Below, piece after piece: positions 16,264-26,137 of a stretch of DNA of 64,000 bases. The DNA comes from Brevibacterium sp. W7.2 (GTDB lineage Bacteria > Actinomycetota > Actinomycetes > Actinomycetales > Brevibacteriaceae), in assembly GCF_018137945.1 (NCBI RefSeq), contig NZ_CP073089.1:2232001-2296000 (forward strand), given 5' to 3'. Numbering within the stretch: position 1 is the first letter of the stretch; each line of letters begins with the position of its first letter. Below the pieces are notes generated by a model. It saw only the letters and a list, made by a program, of their open reading frames with translations. It had not been told where the DNA came from and did no database searches. The position numbers and the translations under genes were made by a program.

Positions 16264-19200
16264 TCAGTCGTGGGCAGCCAGCCATGCGATCACCTCATCC
16301 TCCTCGGGCAGGTCGGAGAAGCTGACGACGTCGTCGCTGCCGACGAAGTAGAACGTCCCGGTCACCTCGGTGACCTCGGGGTGGACCCGCTGGACGGCGA
16401 ACCGATAGAGCGCCAGCTGCCACTTCATCACCTCGAGCGTCTCCGCGTCCGGCCTCTTCGACGTCTTCCAGTCGACGACCTCGGCATGGTCACCAGTGAT
16501 GAACACGGCGTCGATCTTCCCGGGCACCCGGAACCGGCCGAGGACGAGCTCGAAGGACATCTCGATCTCCGCCGCCTGCCGACGCGCGAAGTCCGAGGCG
16601 AGGAACGTCTCCTGGAGGCGCGTGAGCTGCGCCGTGTCGGCCGGCCGCACGGTCTCGAGCTCATCGATGTCGATGCTCGCCTGTCCGAAGTGCCGCTCGA
16701 CCCAGGCATGGAAGCTCGTGCCGATCTCCGCCGCCCGGCTCGGGGGTTCGGGCACGGGACGCAGCGTCTGCGTGCGGAACTCCTCCGGGTCCCGCCGCCA
16801 CGACACGAGGTCCGTCGTCGACAGGCGGTCGGGCAGTCGTCCCTCCGCCGCCGGCTCCTGGGCGCGGAGGATGGCCTGGGCGCGCCTGGCCAGAACGGCC
16901 ACCGGGGAGTCCCCGCGCGCGACGGTCTCGAGGTCGATGTCACCGGCGGCCTCCACCCAGCGCCCGGCGCGTTCGGCGATGGCGACCCGCTCGCTGCGCG
17001 GCACCGGCCACACCGTCGTCTCGATCCGATCCGCCGCGGACTCCTCCGCGGGGTCGGGGATCTCCGGGTTGAGCCCTGCGGCCTCGGCGGCCTCACGGAG
17101 GAACGGGGAGAGCTCGTCGGGGGTGGACCGGGATCCCATGAGCTCGGCGCCGAGCCAGAGATGATGCTTGGCGCGGGTGAACGCGACGTAGGCGAGCCGC
17201 CGCTCCTCCTGCTCATGCGCCTCGGCCACGGCTGGCTTGATGAATTCGCTGACCCATTCGTCGAGTTCCTTCTTCGTCTCGAACTCGGCGCTGCGCAGGT
17301 CGTAGTCGACGAGGTGCCGGCGGTCCCCGCGCAGCGGATAGGGCAGGGCGGTGCGTCCCATCCACCCCTCCTTGTCCCGGGGTTCGGTCGGAAAGTCCTT
17401 GACGACGAGCGAGGGAACGGCGACGGCGTCGAACTCGAGTCCCTTCGAGGCGTGGACGGTCATGACGTTGATCGCCCCGGGGGCCACGGTCGGCTCGGCG
17501 GCGCTGAGCGCGTCCTTGACCTCCATGAGCGAGAGCCATTCGAGGAAGCCGGGCACACTCGGCCGCTCGGCGGTCGCCGAGTACTGGGCGGCGGCGGAGA
17601 GGAACCCGTCGATCGCCTGGCGGTGGACCCGGCGCAGGGCGTCGCCGAGCGCCCAGATGTCGGAGTCGATGCCCGTCTCCGTCAGCGCGGTGCGCACCAC
17701 CGAGGTGAGTGTGCCGGTGCCCGCCCGCACCGCGCGCAGAGCCCGGGCGAAGCGGACGAGACGCTCGCGGGCGGTGTCGCTGAGCCCGGTGGCCCGAACG
17801 GCGGGGGTGTCGATGAGTTCGTCGAGGCCCTCGACGATCGTCGGCACGTCGATGGCTTCGGCGAGCAGCTCTCCCCCGCCGGCGGCCTGCAACCTCGCTG
17901 CGGTCTCCCGACCCTTCGCCTGGCGTCGGGTGAAGGCCGAGAGCGCGGCGATGTCGGTCGCGCCGAGGCCGAGCAGCCGCCCGCTGAGCAGCCGCATGAG
18001 CTCGTCCCCGGCCAGCGGATCGACCGCGGCGCTGAGCACGGCGCGGAGGTCGGCGACGTACGGGTCGCTGAGCAGGCCGGAGGACCCATGGACGTGGACG
18101 GCGAAGCCCGCGGTCTCGAGCGCGGCGGTGACGGGGGCGAAGTGCGCGCGCTTGCGGCACAGCACCGCAGTCGAGGCGCCCTCCGGCAGTCCGGCCGCCC
18201 ATTCGGTGAGCGAGCGCAGCCCCACGGTGAGGAACGACTCGTCGTGTGCGCCGGAGGAGACGTCGACGACGACGTCGCCGACCCCGGCGTCGGGGCGGGT
18301 CGTCAGAGGCGTCTCCCGGCTGCCGGTGAGCCCGTCGGCGACCCGGTTGGCGACGTCGAGGATCGTCCGGTCGTTGCGCCAGCTCGTGCTCAGGGTCAGC
18401 GACTCGACGTCGGTGAAGTCCGCGTCGAAGCGGATCATGTTGTCGGCACTGGCGCCGCGCCAGCCGTAGATCGCCTGCCGGGGATCGCCGACGGCGGTCA
18501 CCGCGGTCGTCGAGAACAGGGTGGAGAGCAGCGTGAGCTGCGCGACGGAGGTGTCCTGGAACTCGTCGAGGAGGACGATCCTCCACCTCGCCTGCTCCGC
18601 CGCCAGGGCTGAGGGCACCTCGTCGACGATGCGCTGGGCGAACCGCACCTGATCGGAGAAGTCCATGGCGAGGTGACGGCGCTTCGCACTCATGTACTCC
18701 CCGGCCAGGGCCGCAGTGCGGATCTTCTCCTCGAGCTTCCGACGCCGACCGCTCGGGTCGACGGGTTTGCCCTTGCTCGACACGAGCGCCCGCAGGCACG
18801 CCTCAAGGTAGTCGGTCACCTCCGCGACATCACGGCCGTGGTCGTTCATCGCCCCGGCGAACGCGATGATGTCGGCGATCATCGTGTCCCGCGCATAGCT
18901 GCCGGGTACCGCCTCGGCGGACGCGGCATCGATGACCTCGGCGGCGATCGCGTGGGCACCCGCCTCGTCGAGGAGCACGGTCTCGGGTTCGATGCCGATG
19001 CTCGCGCCGTGCTCGCCGACGATCGCCGCCGCATACGAGTTGTAGGTCGACACCGTCGGATAGTCGAGTCCCGGCAGAGCGAGGTCGCTGCCCTCGCCGA
19101 GGTTGTGCCGCAGGCGCGAGAGCAGCACCCGGATGCGGCTGCCGAGCTCCCCCACGGCCTTGCGGGTGAAGGTGAGGCCGAGGATCTCCTCGGGCGCGAC

Positions 19201-19392
19201 GTGCCCGTTGGCGACGAGCCAGACGACGCGCTGGGAGATGACGGTGGTCTTGCCCGATCCGGCGCCGGCGGTGACCTTCATCGTCTGGGCGGGATCGGCT
19301 TCGATGATGCGCTGCTGTTCGGGGCTCGGACCGAACGCGCGCGTCGGATCGGCGGCGGTGAGCCGAGCGAGGTCGTCGGCGCTGAATCTCAT
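16264..19392 (-). CDS. adnB: ATP-dependent helicase-nuclease AdnB
   Basis: The protein has 1042 residues from the ATG at 19392. A UvrD-like motor with Walker A TAGAGSGKTT at 42-51, a DEFQDTSVAQ motif II and TVHASKGLEFDAV fills roughly the first 700 residues. A RecB-type nuclease domain closes it, with GKIDAVF and VVDWKTSK (974-979) carrying catalytic Asp and Lys. With AdnA it forms the actinobacterial end-resecting enzyme for double-strand breaks, standing in for RecBCD/AddAB. The ATG shares its A with the adnA stop (TGATG) and is preceded by GGAGG, so the two subunits are coupled. An in-frame extension upstream into adnA is not believed. Confidence 0.92.
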   Translation of the reverse strand: MRFSADDLARLTAADPTRAFGPSPEQQRIIEADPAQTMKVTAGAGSGKTTVISQRVVWLVANGHVAPEEILGLTFTRKAVGELGSRIRVLLSRLRHNLGEGSDLALPGLDYPTVSTYNSYAAAIVGEHGASIGIEPETVLLDEAGAHAIAAEVIDAASAEAVPGSYARDTMIADIIAFAGAMNDHGRDVAEVTDYLEACLRALVSSKGKPVDPSGRRRKLEEKIRTAALAGEYMSAKRRHLAMDFSDQVRFAQRIVDEVPSALAAEQARWRIVLLDEFQDTSVAQLTLLSTLFSTTAVTAVGDPRQAIYGWRGASADNMIRFDADFTDVESLTLSTSWRNDRTILDVANRVADGLTGSRETPLTTRPDAGVGDVVVDVSSGAHDESFLTVGLRSLTEWAAGLPEGASTAVLCRKRAHFAPVTAALETAGFAVHVHGSSGLLSDPYVADLRAVLSAAVDPLAGDELMRLLSGRLLGLGATDIAALSAFTRRQAKGRETAARLQAAGGGELLAEAIDVPTIVEGLDELIDTPAVRATGLSDTARERLVRFARALRAVRAGTGTLTSVVRTALTETGIDSDIWALGDALRRVHRQAIDGFLSAAAQYSATAERPSVPGFLEWLSLMEVKDALSAAEPTVAPGAINVMTVHASKGLEFDAVAVPSLVVKDFPTEPRDKEGWMGRTALPYPLRGDRRHLVDYDLRSAEFETKKELDEWVSEFIKPAVAEAHEQEERRLAYVAFTRAKHHLWLGAELMGSRSTPDELSPFLREAAEAAGLNPEIPDPAEESAADRIETTVWPVPRSERVAIAERAGRWVEAAGDIDLETVARGDSPVAVLARRAQAILRAQEPAAEGRLPDRLSTTDLVSWRRDPEEFRTQTLRPVPEPPSRAAEIGTSFHAWVERHFGQASIDIDELETVRPADTAQLTRLQETFLASDFARRQAAEIEMSFELVLGRFRVPGKIDAVFITGDHAEVVDWKTSKRPDAETLEVMKWQLALYRFAVQRVHPEVTEVTGTFYFVGSDDVVSFSDLPEEDEVIAWLAAHD

Positions 19393-22300
19393 CAGGAATC
19401 CTCCAGCATGTGGGGGCCGATCGCCGGGCACGACGATCGCACGGGACAGCTCAGGCACTTCGGCGGGTCGACGCGGGCCGGGAAGTCCGCCGAGCGCATC
19501 CTCGTCGAGACCTCACCGATGAGCTCACGCGCCCAGTCCGGGTCCTCGTCGGCGCTCACCGCGCCCTGCAGCCGCTTCGTCGACTTCGTCCGGCGCAGGA
19601 AGACGAGTTCGGCGCCGACGGCTTCGACGTCGACGACCCGGCCGTCGGGCAGGGTGAGCGTCCCGGAGTCGACGGCCTCCTGGTAGACGCCGAGCTGGGC
19701 GTGCCGGGGCATGTCGGCACCGGCGGGAACGTTCCGCCCCGTCTTGAAGTCGACGATGCGCACCCCGTCGGCAGTCGCTTCGACCCGGTCGAGCCGACCG
19801 GTGATCGTCCATTCCTGCCCGAGGTCGTCGACACCGGAGGCATGAACCTGGGCTTCGACGCCGAGCACCGACCCGGGGGCGTCCTCGATGTACTCGCCGA
19901 GGCGGTCGACCATGGCCATCGCGGCCGTGTGCTCCCGCTCGCGCTCCCAGTCGGTGGCGAACTCGAGGGTGGCGAATTCGCGTTCGACGTACTCCCTGAT
20001 CGTCGAGGTCGGACCGGTCGGATGGTGTTCGGCGGCGGCGTGGAGGATCGTGCCGATGCTCTGCGCGGTCGTCCCTCCCCGGTCGCCGCCGTGGCGGGTG
20101 AGGAACCAGCGCAGCGAGCAGTCGGAGAACGTCTCGACCTGCGACGGGGAGATGGTGACGTCGTCGTCGGGTGTGAACAGCGGTGCCGTCGAGGTGACGT
20201 CCTCGGCCTCCCGCCACTGTCCGGGTGCGCGCAATCCGGGAACCGCGGCTGTCAGCGCCGCTGACAGGGCCGCCCAGTCCGCGGCGGCTGCCGGCGCCGG
20301 ATCGCCTCCCTCACCGGCGGCGTCGCGGGCGGCCTCGAGGAGCTGGGAGCGGGCCAGCGCGGCGATCTCGGCGAGATCGAGGGGCGGCAGCTCATCCTCG
20401 TCGGTGAGCGTGTATCCGTCGGTCGAGGCGGTGCCGCGTGCCGTGGCTGCGGCGATGACGTCGAAGAACGCCGAGGGCGCGGACTCGGAGTCCGAGAGTG
20501 CGGTGACGATGATCCGGTCGCGGCCCCGCGTCAGGGCGGTGTAGAAGAGCTCGGCTTCCTCGCGCAGGTTCGTGCGCTTGGCGTGCGCATGGTAGCCGGG
20601 GTCCGCGGTGACGGGGTCGTCGCCGGCGAGGAGCGCAGTGAGGTCGCCGAGTCCGAGGATGCCGCCGCGCAGCTTCGGGTTGGGCCACACCCCCTCGTTG
20701 ACGTCGGTGATGATGACGCAGGGCACACGGAGGTGGGCGAGCGAGGCCGGGGTGCCGACCTGGACGTGGTCGGCGAACCCGGAGGTGCGGGCGAGCGAGT
20801 CCTGGGCGATGTCCTGCTCGGCGACGATGCCGGCGAACGAGCGGGCGGTGAACCCGCCGCGGTCGGTGATCTTCTCCGCCAGGGTGAAGAGGCGCAGCAC
20901 GGAGTCGAGGTGGGCGCCGGAGATCCCGTCGGGGTCCCGCAGCGCCTCGGTCTGCCAGCGTTCGGCGACGCCGGCGGCCTCCCAGATCGCCCAGAGCGCG
21001 GTGTGCGGGTCCGCATCGGCGTGGTCGGCGGCGGCACTGATCATCCGGGACAGCGTCGACAGTCCCGGGATCGGTGAGTCCGCTGGGGCGTCGCGCAGCG
21101 CTGCGGCCAGCGACGCCGTGCTGTCGGCGGCCGGATAGGCGCTGCGGACGAGGCGGCGGAAGCGGCGCAGCTGCACGGCGTCGAGGCGGATGTAGACGCT
21201 GCCGGCCAGTGACAGCGCGACCCGGGTGAGGGTGTCGTCGTCGCCCAGGCCGGGCGCTTGGGTGAGCAGGTCGAGCAGGGGCGCGGTCGCCGGATCGACG
21301 TTGAGGGGCTGGACGATCGTCGCCGTCGGCGTGCCCGCCGCGCGGAGTTCGCCGGCGGTCACTCGTGCCGTCGACGCGTTGCGGCAGATGACGGCGACAT
21401 CGGAGTGGGAGTGCCCGGCGGCGACGAATTCGGCGATGCGTCGGGCGAGGTAGCGGTGAGCCGACGCGGCACCGGCGAAGACATGGGTCTCGACGGCCTC
21501 GTCCGCCGCGGCCTCGTCCGCCGTGAGCTCCGACCCGGCGGGCGCAGCCGTGTCCTCCCCCACCCCGTCCTCCCCCGCGGCAGACATGAGCGGACGCGGC
21601 ATGTGCCCGAGTCCCCACCGGGTGGTGATCCGTGCACCGAATCCGTCGGCGACGGCCGCGAGCTCGGGCTCGGTGTCGACGACGCGGTCGAGGACGAGAG
21701 TTTCGAACCGGGCATCGGAGGCCGCCCGGTCGAGCACCGAGGCGTCGGCCCCGTGGAAGCGGCCCGTCACCGTCTCCGGGGCGCCGAAGAGCGCGAGCGC
21801 AGTCCCGCGCTCGCGCAGCTGCTCGAGGACGCCCCAGCTGGCGGCGGGGAAGTCCTGGACCCCGTCGGCGAGGACGACGGAGGGCACCCGATCGGGAGAG
21901 AACGACCACGGCCGCCCGGCGGTCACCTCGGCGGGTTCACGGAGGATCTCGAAAGCCGCGCGGGCGAGCACCGTCGCCGCATCGATGCCCCCGTATCCGG
22001 GCATGCTCATGATCCCGAGGTACTCCTCGAGCACCGCAGCGACCGCCTCCCACCGCGGGTCGGGGTGGGTCGCGAGGACCCGCTCCAAGGCGCTGCGACC
22101 GGCGTCGAAGACGTACTCCCCGTGCTCATCGGCAGGCGGCAGCCGGACCCCGAAGTCGAACTCCATCACCCGGTTGAGGACGTCGCGGATCTCGGTGCGG
22201 AACGCCGAGGTGGCGCGCACCTCGGCGGTGATGTCGGACGGCCAGTTCGGGGTGCGTCCGTGACCGGCCTCGTGGCCGGCGAGGAGATCGGCGAGGAAGA

Positions 22301-22643
22301 CGTCCTGGTCGGCACCCGAGACGAACTCGAGCTCCTCCCCGGTGCGGGTCGCGTGGGCGGCGCGGGCGATGCCGTAGGCGAACGACGAGATGCTGCGGGC
22401 CGGAGCGGCCCGGAGGATCGCCTCGGCGGGGACGGGAAGAGTGTTGCGCAGGACGTCGGCATGGTCGCGGTTGGGGGTGAGGACGAGGATCGACGAGGGA
22501 TCGACGGACTCGACGAGACGGCCGTAGACCGCCTCGAGCAGCGTCGTCTTCCCCGTCCCCGGCCGTCCGATGACGGCGGCGGATTCGCGGTTGAGCAGCG
22601 CCGCGGACAGCGTCGCCGAGTGATCGGGTGCCAGGTCATCCAT
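19392..22643 (-). CDS. adnA: ATP-dependent helicase-nuclease AdnA
   Basis: The 1083-residue protein combines a UvrD-like motor (Walker A GRPGTGKTTLL at 26-36) with a C-terminal RecB-like nuclease (GRLDRVEATADG, VDFKTG at 964-969). Cysteines near residue 850 (FSDCSLRWFL) and in PKCLSCPVRSSCP (1063, 1066, 1072) are arranged like the iron-sulfur staple of AddB/AdnA. The expected Walker B region reads VVLADGVQDFP (about 256-266), lacking the usual acidic pair, so this motor may not hydrolyse ATP well. AdnA is the partner of AdnB in break resection. The gene is divergent from the TetR gene at 22719, with 75 bp between them. Confidence 0.9.
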   Translation of the reverse strand: MDDLAPDHSATLSAALLNRESAAVIGRPGTGKTTLLEAVYGRLVESVDPSSILVLTPNRDHADVLRNTLPVPAEAILRAAPARSISSFAYGIARAAHATRTGEELEFVSGADQDVFLADLLAGHEAGHGRTPNWPSDITAEVRATSAFRTEIRDVLNRVMEFDFGVRLPPADEHGEYVFDAGRSALERVLATHPDPRWEAVAAVLEEYLGIMSMPGYGGIDAATVLARAAFEILREPAEVTAGRPWSFSPDRVPSVVLADGVQDFPAASWGVLEQLRERGTALALFGAPETVTGRFHGADASVLDRAASDARFETLVLDRVVDTEPELAAVADGFGARITTRWGLGHMPRPLMSAAGEDGVGEDTAAPAGSELTADEAAADEAVETHVFAGAASAHRYLARRIAEFVAAGHSHSDVAVICRNASTARVTAGELRAAGTPTATIVQPLNVDPATAPLLDLLTQAPGLGDDDTLTRVALSLAGSVYIRLDAVQLRRFRRLVRSAYPAADSTASLAAALRDAPADSPIPGLSTLSRMISAAADHADADPHTALWAIWEAAGVAERWQTEALRDPDGISGAHLDSVLRLFTLAEKITDRGGFTARSFAGIVAEQDIAQDSLARTSGFADHVQVGTPASLAHLRVPCVIITDVNEGVWPNPKLRGGILGLGDLTALLAGDDPVTADPGYHAHAKRTNLREEAELFYTALTRGRDRIIVTALSDSESAPSAFFDVIAAATARGTASTDGYTLTDEDELPPLDLAEIAALARSQLLEAARDAAGEGGDPAPAAAADWAALSAALTAAVPGLRAPGQWREAEDVTSTAPLFTPDDDVTISPSQVETFSDCSLRWFLTRHGGDRGGTTAQSIGTILHAAAEHHPTGPTSTIREYVEREFATLEFATDWEREREHTAAMAMVDRLGEYIEDAPGSVLGVEAQVHASGVDDLGQEWTITGRLDRVEATADGVRIVDFKTGRNVPAGADMPRHAQLGVYQEAVDSGTLTLPDGRVVDVEAVGAELVFLRRTKSTKRLQGAVSADEDPDWARELIGEVSTRMRSADFPARVDPPKCLSCPVRSSCPAIGPHMLEDS

Positions 22644-22718
22644 ACCCGTATTCCATCATGTACCTCTGACACGGTGATCGCTGCCGGGTCGCGGGGCGGA
22701 TTCGCGTAGGATTGGGGG

Positions 22719-23318
22719 ATGCCGAGTCCGCAGCAGAGAATGCCCCGTGAACAGCGCCGTGACCAGTTGGTCGGGGTGGCGCGCGCCGTGTTCGCCAATC
22801 GGGGATACCGCACGACGTCGATGGACACGATCGCCGAGGAGGCCGGCGTGTCGAAGCCGGTCCTCTACCAGCACTTCGCGTCGAAGCAGGACCTCTACCT
22901 CGCCCTCATCGACCACTCGGCCGCGCACCTGGCCGGACAGGTCGCGCAGGCGCTCAACTCGACCGATGACCCCCGCGAGCGCATCCGCGCGACCTACCGG
23001 GCGTACTTCGACTTCGCGATCTCCCATCGCGAGGAGTTCGTCATCCTCTTCAACTCCGATGTCTACGAGCCCGAGGCGCAGCAGCGTGTGCGCACGATGC
23101 GCGAGGGCACCGTCGCCCGCATCGTCAGTGCGCTCCAGAGCTTCACCGATCTCGACGACGCGGACGCGGATCTGCTGTGCCGCACGCTCATCGGCACCGC
23201 CGAGGTCGTCATCAAGCAGATCGAGGCGACGCACGAACTCGACATCGATGCGACCGTCGACCTGCTCACCCAGATGAGCTGGGGCGGACTCTCCTCCTTC
23301 GCGACCCACACCCGCTGA
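22719..23318 (+). CDS. TetR family transcriptional regulator
   Basis: The 199-residue protein has a standard N-terminal TetR helix-turn-helix (RDQLVGVARAVFANRGYRTT, then MDTIAEEAGVSKPVLYQHFA) and a C-terminal ligand domain of 140 residues. Its neighbours (adnAB divergent, DUF3107 downstream) match the recalled Rv3208 context in M. tuberculosis. TAGGAT (22707-22712) ends six bases before the ATG, indicating a leaderless transcript; GGGGG lies too close to be a ribosome site. The ligand and targets are unknown. Confidence 0.9.
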   Translation: MPSPQQRMPREQRRDQLVGVARAVFANRGYRTTSMDTIAEEAGVSKPVLYQHFASKQDLYLALIDHSAAHLAGQVAQALNSTDDPRERIRATYRAYFDFAISHREEFVILFNSDVYEPEAQQRVRTMREGTVARIVSALQSFTDLDDADADLLCRTLIGTAEVVIKQIEATHELDIDATVDLLTQMSWGGLSSFATHTR

Positions 23319-23505
23319 GGACCGCTCACGGTGTCCGACCGGGACGGTGGGCGGACCCGGCGATGCTCCCACAGGGCGCCCGTCGGCTCCACCCGCGGTC
23401 GTTCGCGTTCGCTGAGAGCCGAGCGCCGACCCCTGCGAGGCGGGAAGAAACCGGGGCGAGGGCAACGTTAAGCTGAGGACGACTACCACCGCGTTAAGGA
23501 GAACA

Positions 23506-23730
23506 ATGGAAATCAAGATCGGCGTCCGCCAGTCCCCGCGTGAGATCGTCCTCGACACGGACGAGTCCGCCCAGGACCTCGCCACGCGCATCGAGGAAGC
23601 GGTCAAGGCCGAGGCTCTGCTCACCTTCACCGACACGAAGGGCCGCCAGGTCTTCGTGCCGTCGACGGCGCTGGGCTACATCGAACTCGGCAGCGAGACC
23701 TCCCGACGCGTCGGCTTCGGCGTCGCCTGA
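23506..23730 (+). CDS. DUF3107 family small protein
   Basis: The 74-residue protein (starting MEIKIGVRQSPREIVLDTDE, ending near SRRVGFGVA) is a full DUF3107 domain of the Rv3209 type. The family is small and largely actinobacterial, and its function is unknown. AAGGAG lies four bases before the ATG. A strong hairpin terminator follows 15 bases after the stop, so it is probably a single short transcript, or the last gene after the TetR gene. Confidence 0.92.
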   Translation: MEIKIGVRQSPREIVLDTDESAQDLATRIEEAVKAEALLTFTDTKGRQVFVPSTALGYIELGSETSRRVGFGVA

Positions 23731-23744
23731 GGCGGTCGGACAGC

Positions 23745-23777
23745 GCAGAGGCCCGGTCATCGTGACCGGGCCTCTGC
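23745..23777 (+). terminator. Terminator after the DUF3107 gene
   Basis: GCAGAGGCCCGGTCA (23745-23759) pairs perfectly with TGACCGGGCCTCTGC (23763-23777). It lies between convergent genes and may act on both. Confidence 0.82.
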
Positions 23778-23811
23778 CGTGTCTCCACCTATGCCAATGC
23801 GACACCTATAC

Positions 23812-24444
23812 CTATGCGACGAGGCCGAGGGCCGACATGCGGCGGGAATGGTTCGCGGTGACCGCGGGGATCGCCTCGACGATGACGGCCTCGTCGATGC
23901 CGAGGACCGGGTCGGTGAGCAGGTGCCGGGCGCGGCCGAGGGTCTCGGCGACGAGTTTGCGTCCCCACAGGGCGAGCCGGGAGGCCAGCTGCGTGTCCTC
24001 GCCGACGTCGGCGGTCAGCCGATTGCGGACGAAGTCGGCGGCCCGTGTATCATCGAGAACAGCAATTGCCAGGCTGTGCTCGGGTTCTGCGAGCTTATCG
24101 GCCGCCATGCGATAGAAGTCGTTCATGATCCCGTCGAAGACGAAGCCCTTCATGAGGCTCTCGTACCAGTCACGGGGACGAGTCCTCTCCGCCAGCACGG
24201 AGAATGTCGGCTCGAAGATCCTGCAGAGTTCGATCACATCCTGGCCCGACTCACTGATGCGCTGCGAAAGCTCTTCGAAGTGCGAGAATGAGTGCGATGC
24301 CAGCCGTGACAGCGTCACCGTGTCGTCGAGCTCCACAGCCGTGGACGCATTGGTCGCCATTCTCTCGAAGGCGGTGAGCTCACCGTACGCGACCAGCGCA
24401 AGCGTTGCAGCATCAGTACTGGCCAAGGGGTAAGAATCGGGCAT
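23812..24444 (-). CDS. Ferritin-like domain protein (Rv3210c type)
   Basis: The 210-residue protein is all-helical with a ferritin-like layout similar to tRNA-hydroxylase or MiaE-like proteins: LVAYGELTAFERMATNAST in the first helix, HSFSHFEEL in the second, and DWYESLMKGFVFDGIMNDFY later. Some metal-type residues (Glu, His) are present, but a full di-iron EExH set is not clear, so enzymatic function is uncertain. The gene lies between DUF3107 and the DEAD-box helicase as recalled for mycobacteria. TACTCT (24451-24456) ends six bases before the ATG, suggesting a leaderless transcript divergent from the helicase gene. Confidence 0.8.
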   Translation of the reverse strand: MPDSYPLASTDAATLALVAYGELTAFERMATNASTAVELDDTVTLSRLASHSFSHFEELSQRISESGQDVIELCRIFEPTFSVLAERTRPRDWYESLMKGFVFDGIMNDFYRMAADKLAEPEHSLAIAVLDDTRAADFVRNRLTADVGEDTQLASRLALWGRKLVAETLGRARHLLTDPVLGIDEAVIVEAIPAVTANHSRRMSALGLVA

Positions 24445-24505
24445 AGCTCAAGAGTACCGGTTCGCATCCAGCACGGGCGCGAAGGCGCCAAAAGGAGTTT
24501 GAGAC

Positions 24506-25978
24506 ATGGCGGACACAGACGCCGATTTCGCTGATCTGGGGGTGTCGGGACCGATCGTCGCCTCCCTGGCAGCGGCCGGGATCACCCACCCGTTCCCGAT
24601 CCAGGCGATGACGCTTCCCGTCGCGCTCTCGGGCGCCGACATCATCGGGCAGGCGAAGACCGGAACGGGCAAGACGCTCGGCTTCGGCATTCCCCTCCTC
24701 CAGCGCGTGGTCGGCAAGGACGAGGACGGCGCGGCCGACACCGGTCAGCGCCTGCCGCAGGCGCTCGTCGTCGTCCCCACCCGCGAGCTCGCCAAGCAGG
24801 TCGCCCAGGACCTCGTCACCGCGTCGAGCCAGCGTGACATCGACATCATCACGATCTACGGCGGCAAGGACTTCGATCCGCAGATCAACGCCCTCAAGGC
24901 CGGCGTCGACGTCGTCGTCGGCACCCCCGGACGCCTCCTCGACCTCTACGGCCGCAAGGTGCTCAAGCTGAACAAGGTCCGCACCGTCGTCCTCGACGAG
25001 GCCGACGAGATGCTCGACCTCGGGTTCCTCCCCGACGTCGAGCGCATCATCAACGCCGTTCCCGCGAACCGGCAGACGATGCTCTTCTCCGCGACGATGC
25101 CCGGCGCCGTCATCACCCTGGCCCGCCGCTACATGAATCGCCCCACCCACATCCGCGCCCATGACAACGAGGACCTCTCGCTCACGGGCAAGAACACGAC
25201 GCAGTTCGTCTACCGCGCGCATTCGATGGACAAGAGCGAGATGGTCGCCCGTCTCCTCCAGGCCGAGGGCCGCGGGCGGACGATCATCTTCACCCGCACG
25301 AAGCGCACCGCCGACAAGCTCGCCGCCGAACTCTCCGACCGCGGCTTCGCCGTCCGGGCGCTGCACGGCGACCTCGGGCAGGCGCAGCGGGAGAAGGCGC
25401 TGAAGTCGTTCCGCGACGGCACCGTCGACGTCCTCGTCGCCACCGACGTCGCCGCCCGCGGCATCGACATCGACGATGTCACCCACGTCGTCAACTTCCA
25501 GTCCCCCGAGGACGAGAAGACCTACGTCCACCGCATCGGCCGCACCGGTCGCGCGGGCAACTCCGGCACCGCCGTGACGCTCGTCGACTGGGATGACATG
25601 CCCCGCTGGCGGCTCATCAACAAGGCCCTCGGCCTCGAGCACGACGAGCCCGCGGAGACGTACTCGACCTCCCCGCACTTCTTCTCCGACCTCGGCATCG
25701 CGAAGGGCACGAAGGGGCGTCTGCCCCACAAGCACGGCGAATCCTCCGACAACGTCGGTGAGGACAAGCGCCCGGCCCGTCGTCGGCGCAGCGGGGAGAA
25801 GAGCGAATCCCCGTCCGATTCCCGTCGCGGCGACTCCTCGGACTCCCGCGGCGGCGACTCCGCGACCGATACCGATGCGAAGAAGCCCCGCCGCAACCGG
25901 CAGCGTCGTCGCACCCGCGGCGGCAAGCCCGTCGGTCGCACGAGCCGTGCCGAGGCCTCGGACACCGGCACCGAGTGA
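24506..25978 (+). CDS. DEAD-box ATP-dependent RNA helicase, RhlE-like
   Basis: The 490-residue protein has every DEAD-box motif: a Q motif (THPFPIQAMTLPVAL), Walker A AKTGTGKT at 50-57, PTRELAKQV, TPGRLLDL, DEAD at 164-167, SAT near 196, ARGIDIDDVTHVVNF and HRIGRTGRAG. The last 90 residues are a basic Arg/Ser/Asp-rich tail that could bind RNA. It would remodel RNA in ribosome assembly or decay. AAAGGAG lies eight bases before the ATG. A hairpin terminator follows the stop. The position beside the ferritin-like gene matches recalled Rv3211. Confidence 0.93.
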   Translation: MADTDADFADLGVSGPIVASLAAAGITHPFPIQAMTLPVALSGADIIGQAKTGTGKTLGFGIPLLQRVVGKDEDGAADTGQRLPQALVVVPTRELAKQVAQDLVTASSQRDIDIITIYGGKDFDPQINALKAGVDVVVGTPGRLLDLYGRKVLKLNKVRTVVLDEADEMLDLGFLPDVERIINAVPANRQTMLFSATMPGAVITLARRYMNRPTHIRAHDNEDLSLTGKNTTQFVYRAHSMDKSEMVARLLQAEGRGRTIIFTRTKRTADKLAAELSDRGFAVRALHGDLGQAQREKALKSFRDGTVDVLVATDVAARGIDIDDVTHVVNFQSPEDEKTYVHRIGRTGRAGNSGTAVTLVDWDDMPRWRLINKALGLEHDEPAETYSTSPHFFSDLGIAKGTKGRLPHKHGESSDNVGEDKRPARRRRSGEKSESPSDSRRGDSSDSRGGDSATDTDAKKPRRNRQRRRTRGGKPVGRTSRAEASDTGTE

Positions 25979-25993
25979 GACCGGCACCCCCGG

Positions 25994-26024
25994 CGCCCCG
26001 CCCGCAGTCCTCTGCGGCGGGGCG
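25994..26024 (+). terminator. Terminator after the DEAD-box helicase gene
   Basis: CGCCCCGCC(C)GCAG (25994-26007) pairs with CTGCGGCGGGGCG (26012-26024): 13 bp with one bulged C and a TCCT loop. It begins 16 bases after the stop. Confidence 0.72.
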
Positions 26025-26137
26025 TTCGTCGTCTGCCGAAGAAGCCCGCACCCGTCGACCCCCGCTCGATCACGCGGCAGTGCGGACAGCGGGCCGTGCA
26101 CGCGTCTATCGCTTGATCGAGGGCGCTGACTCCGCGC

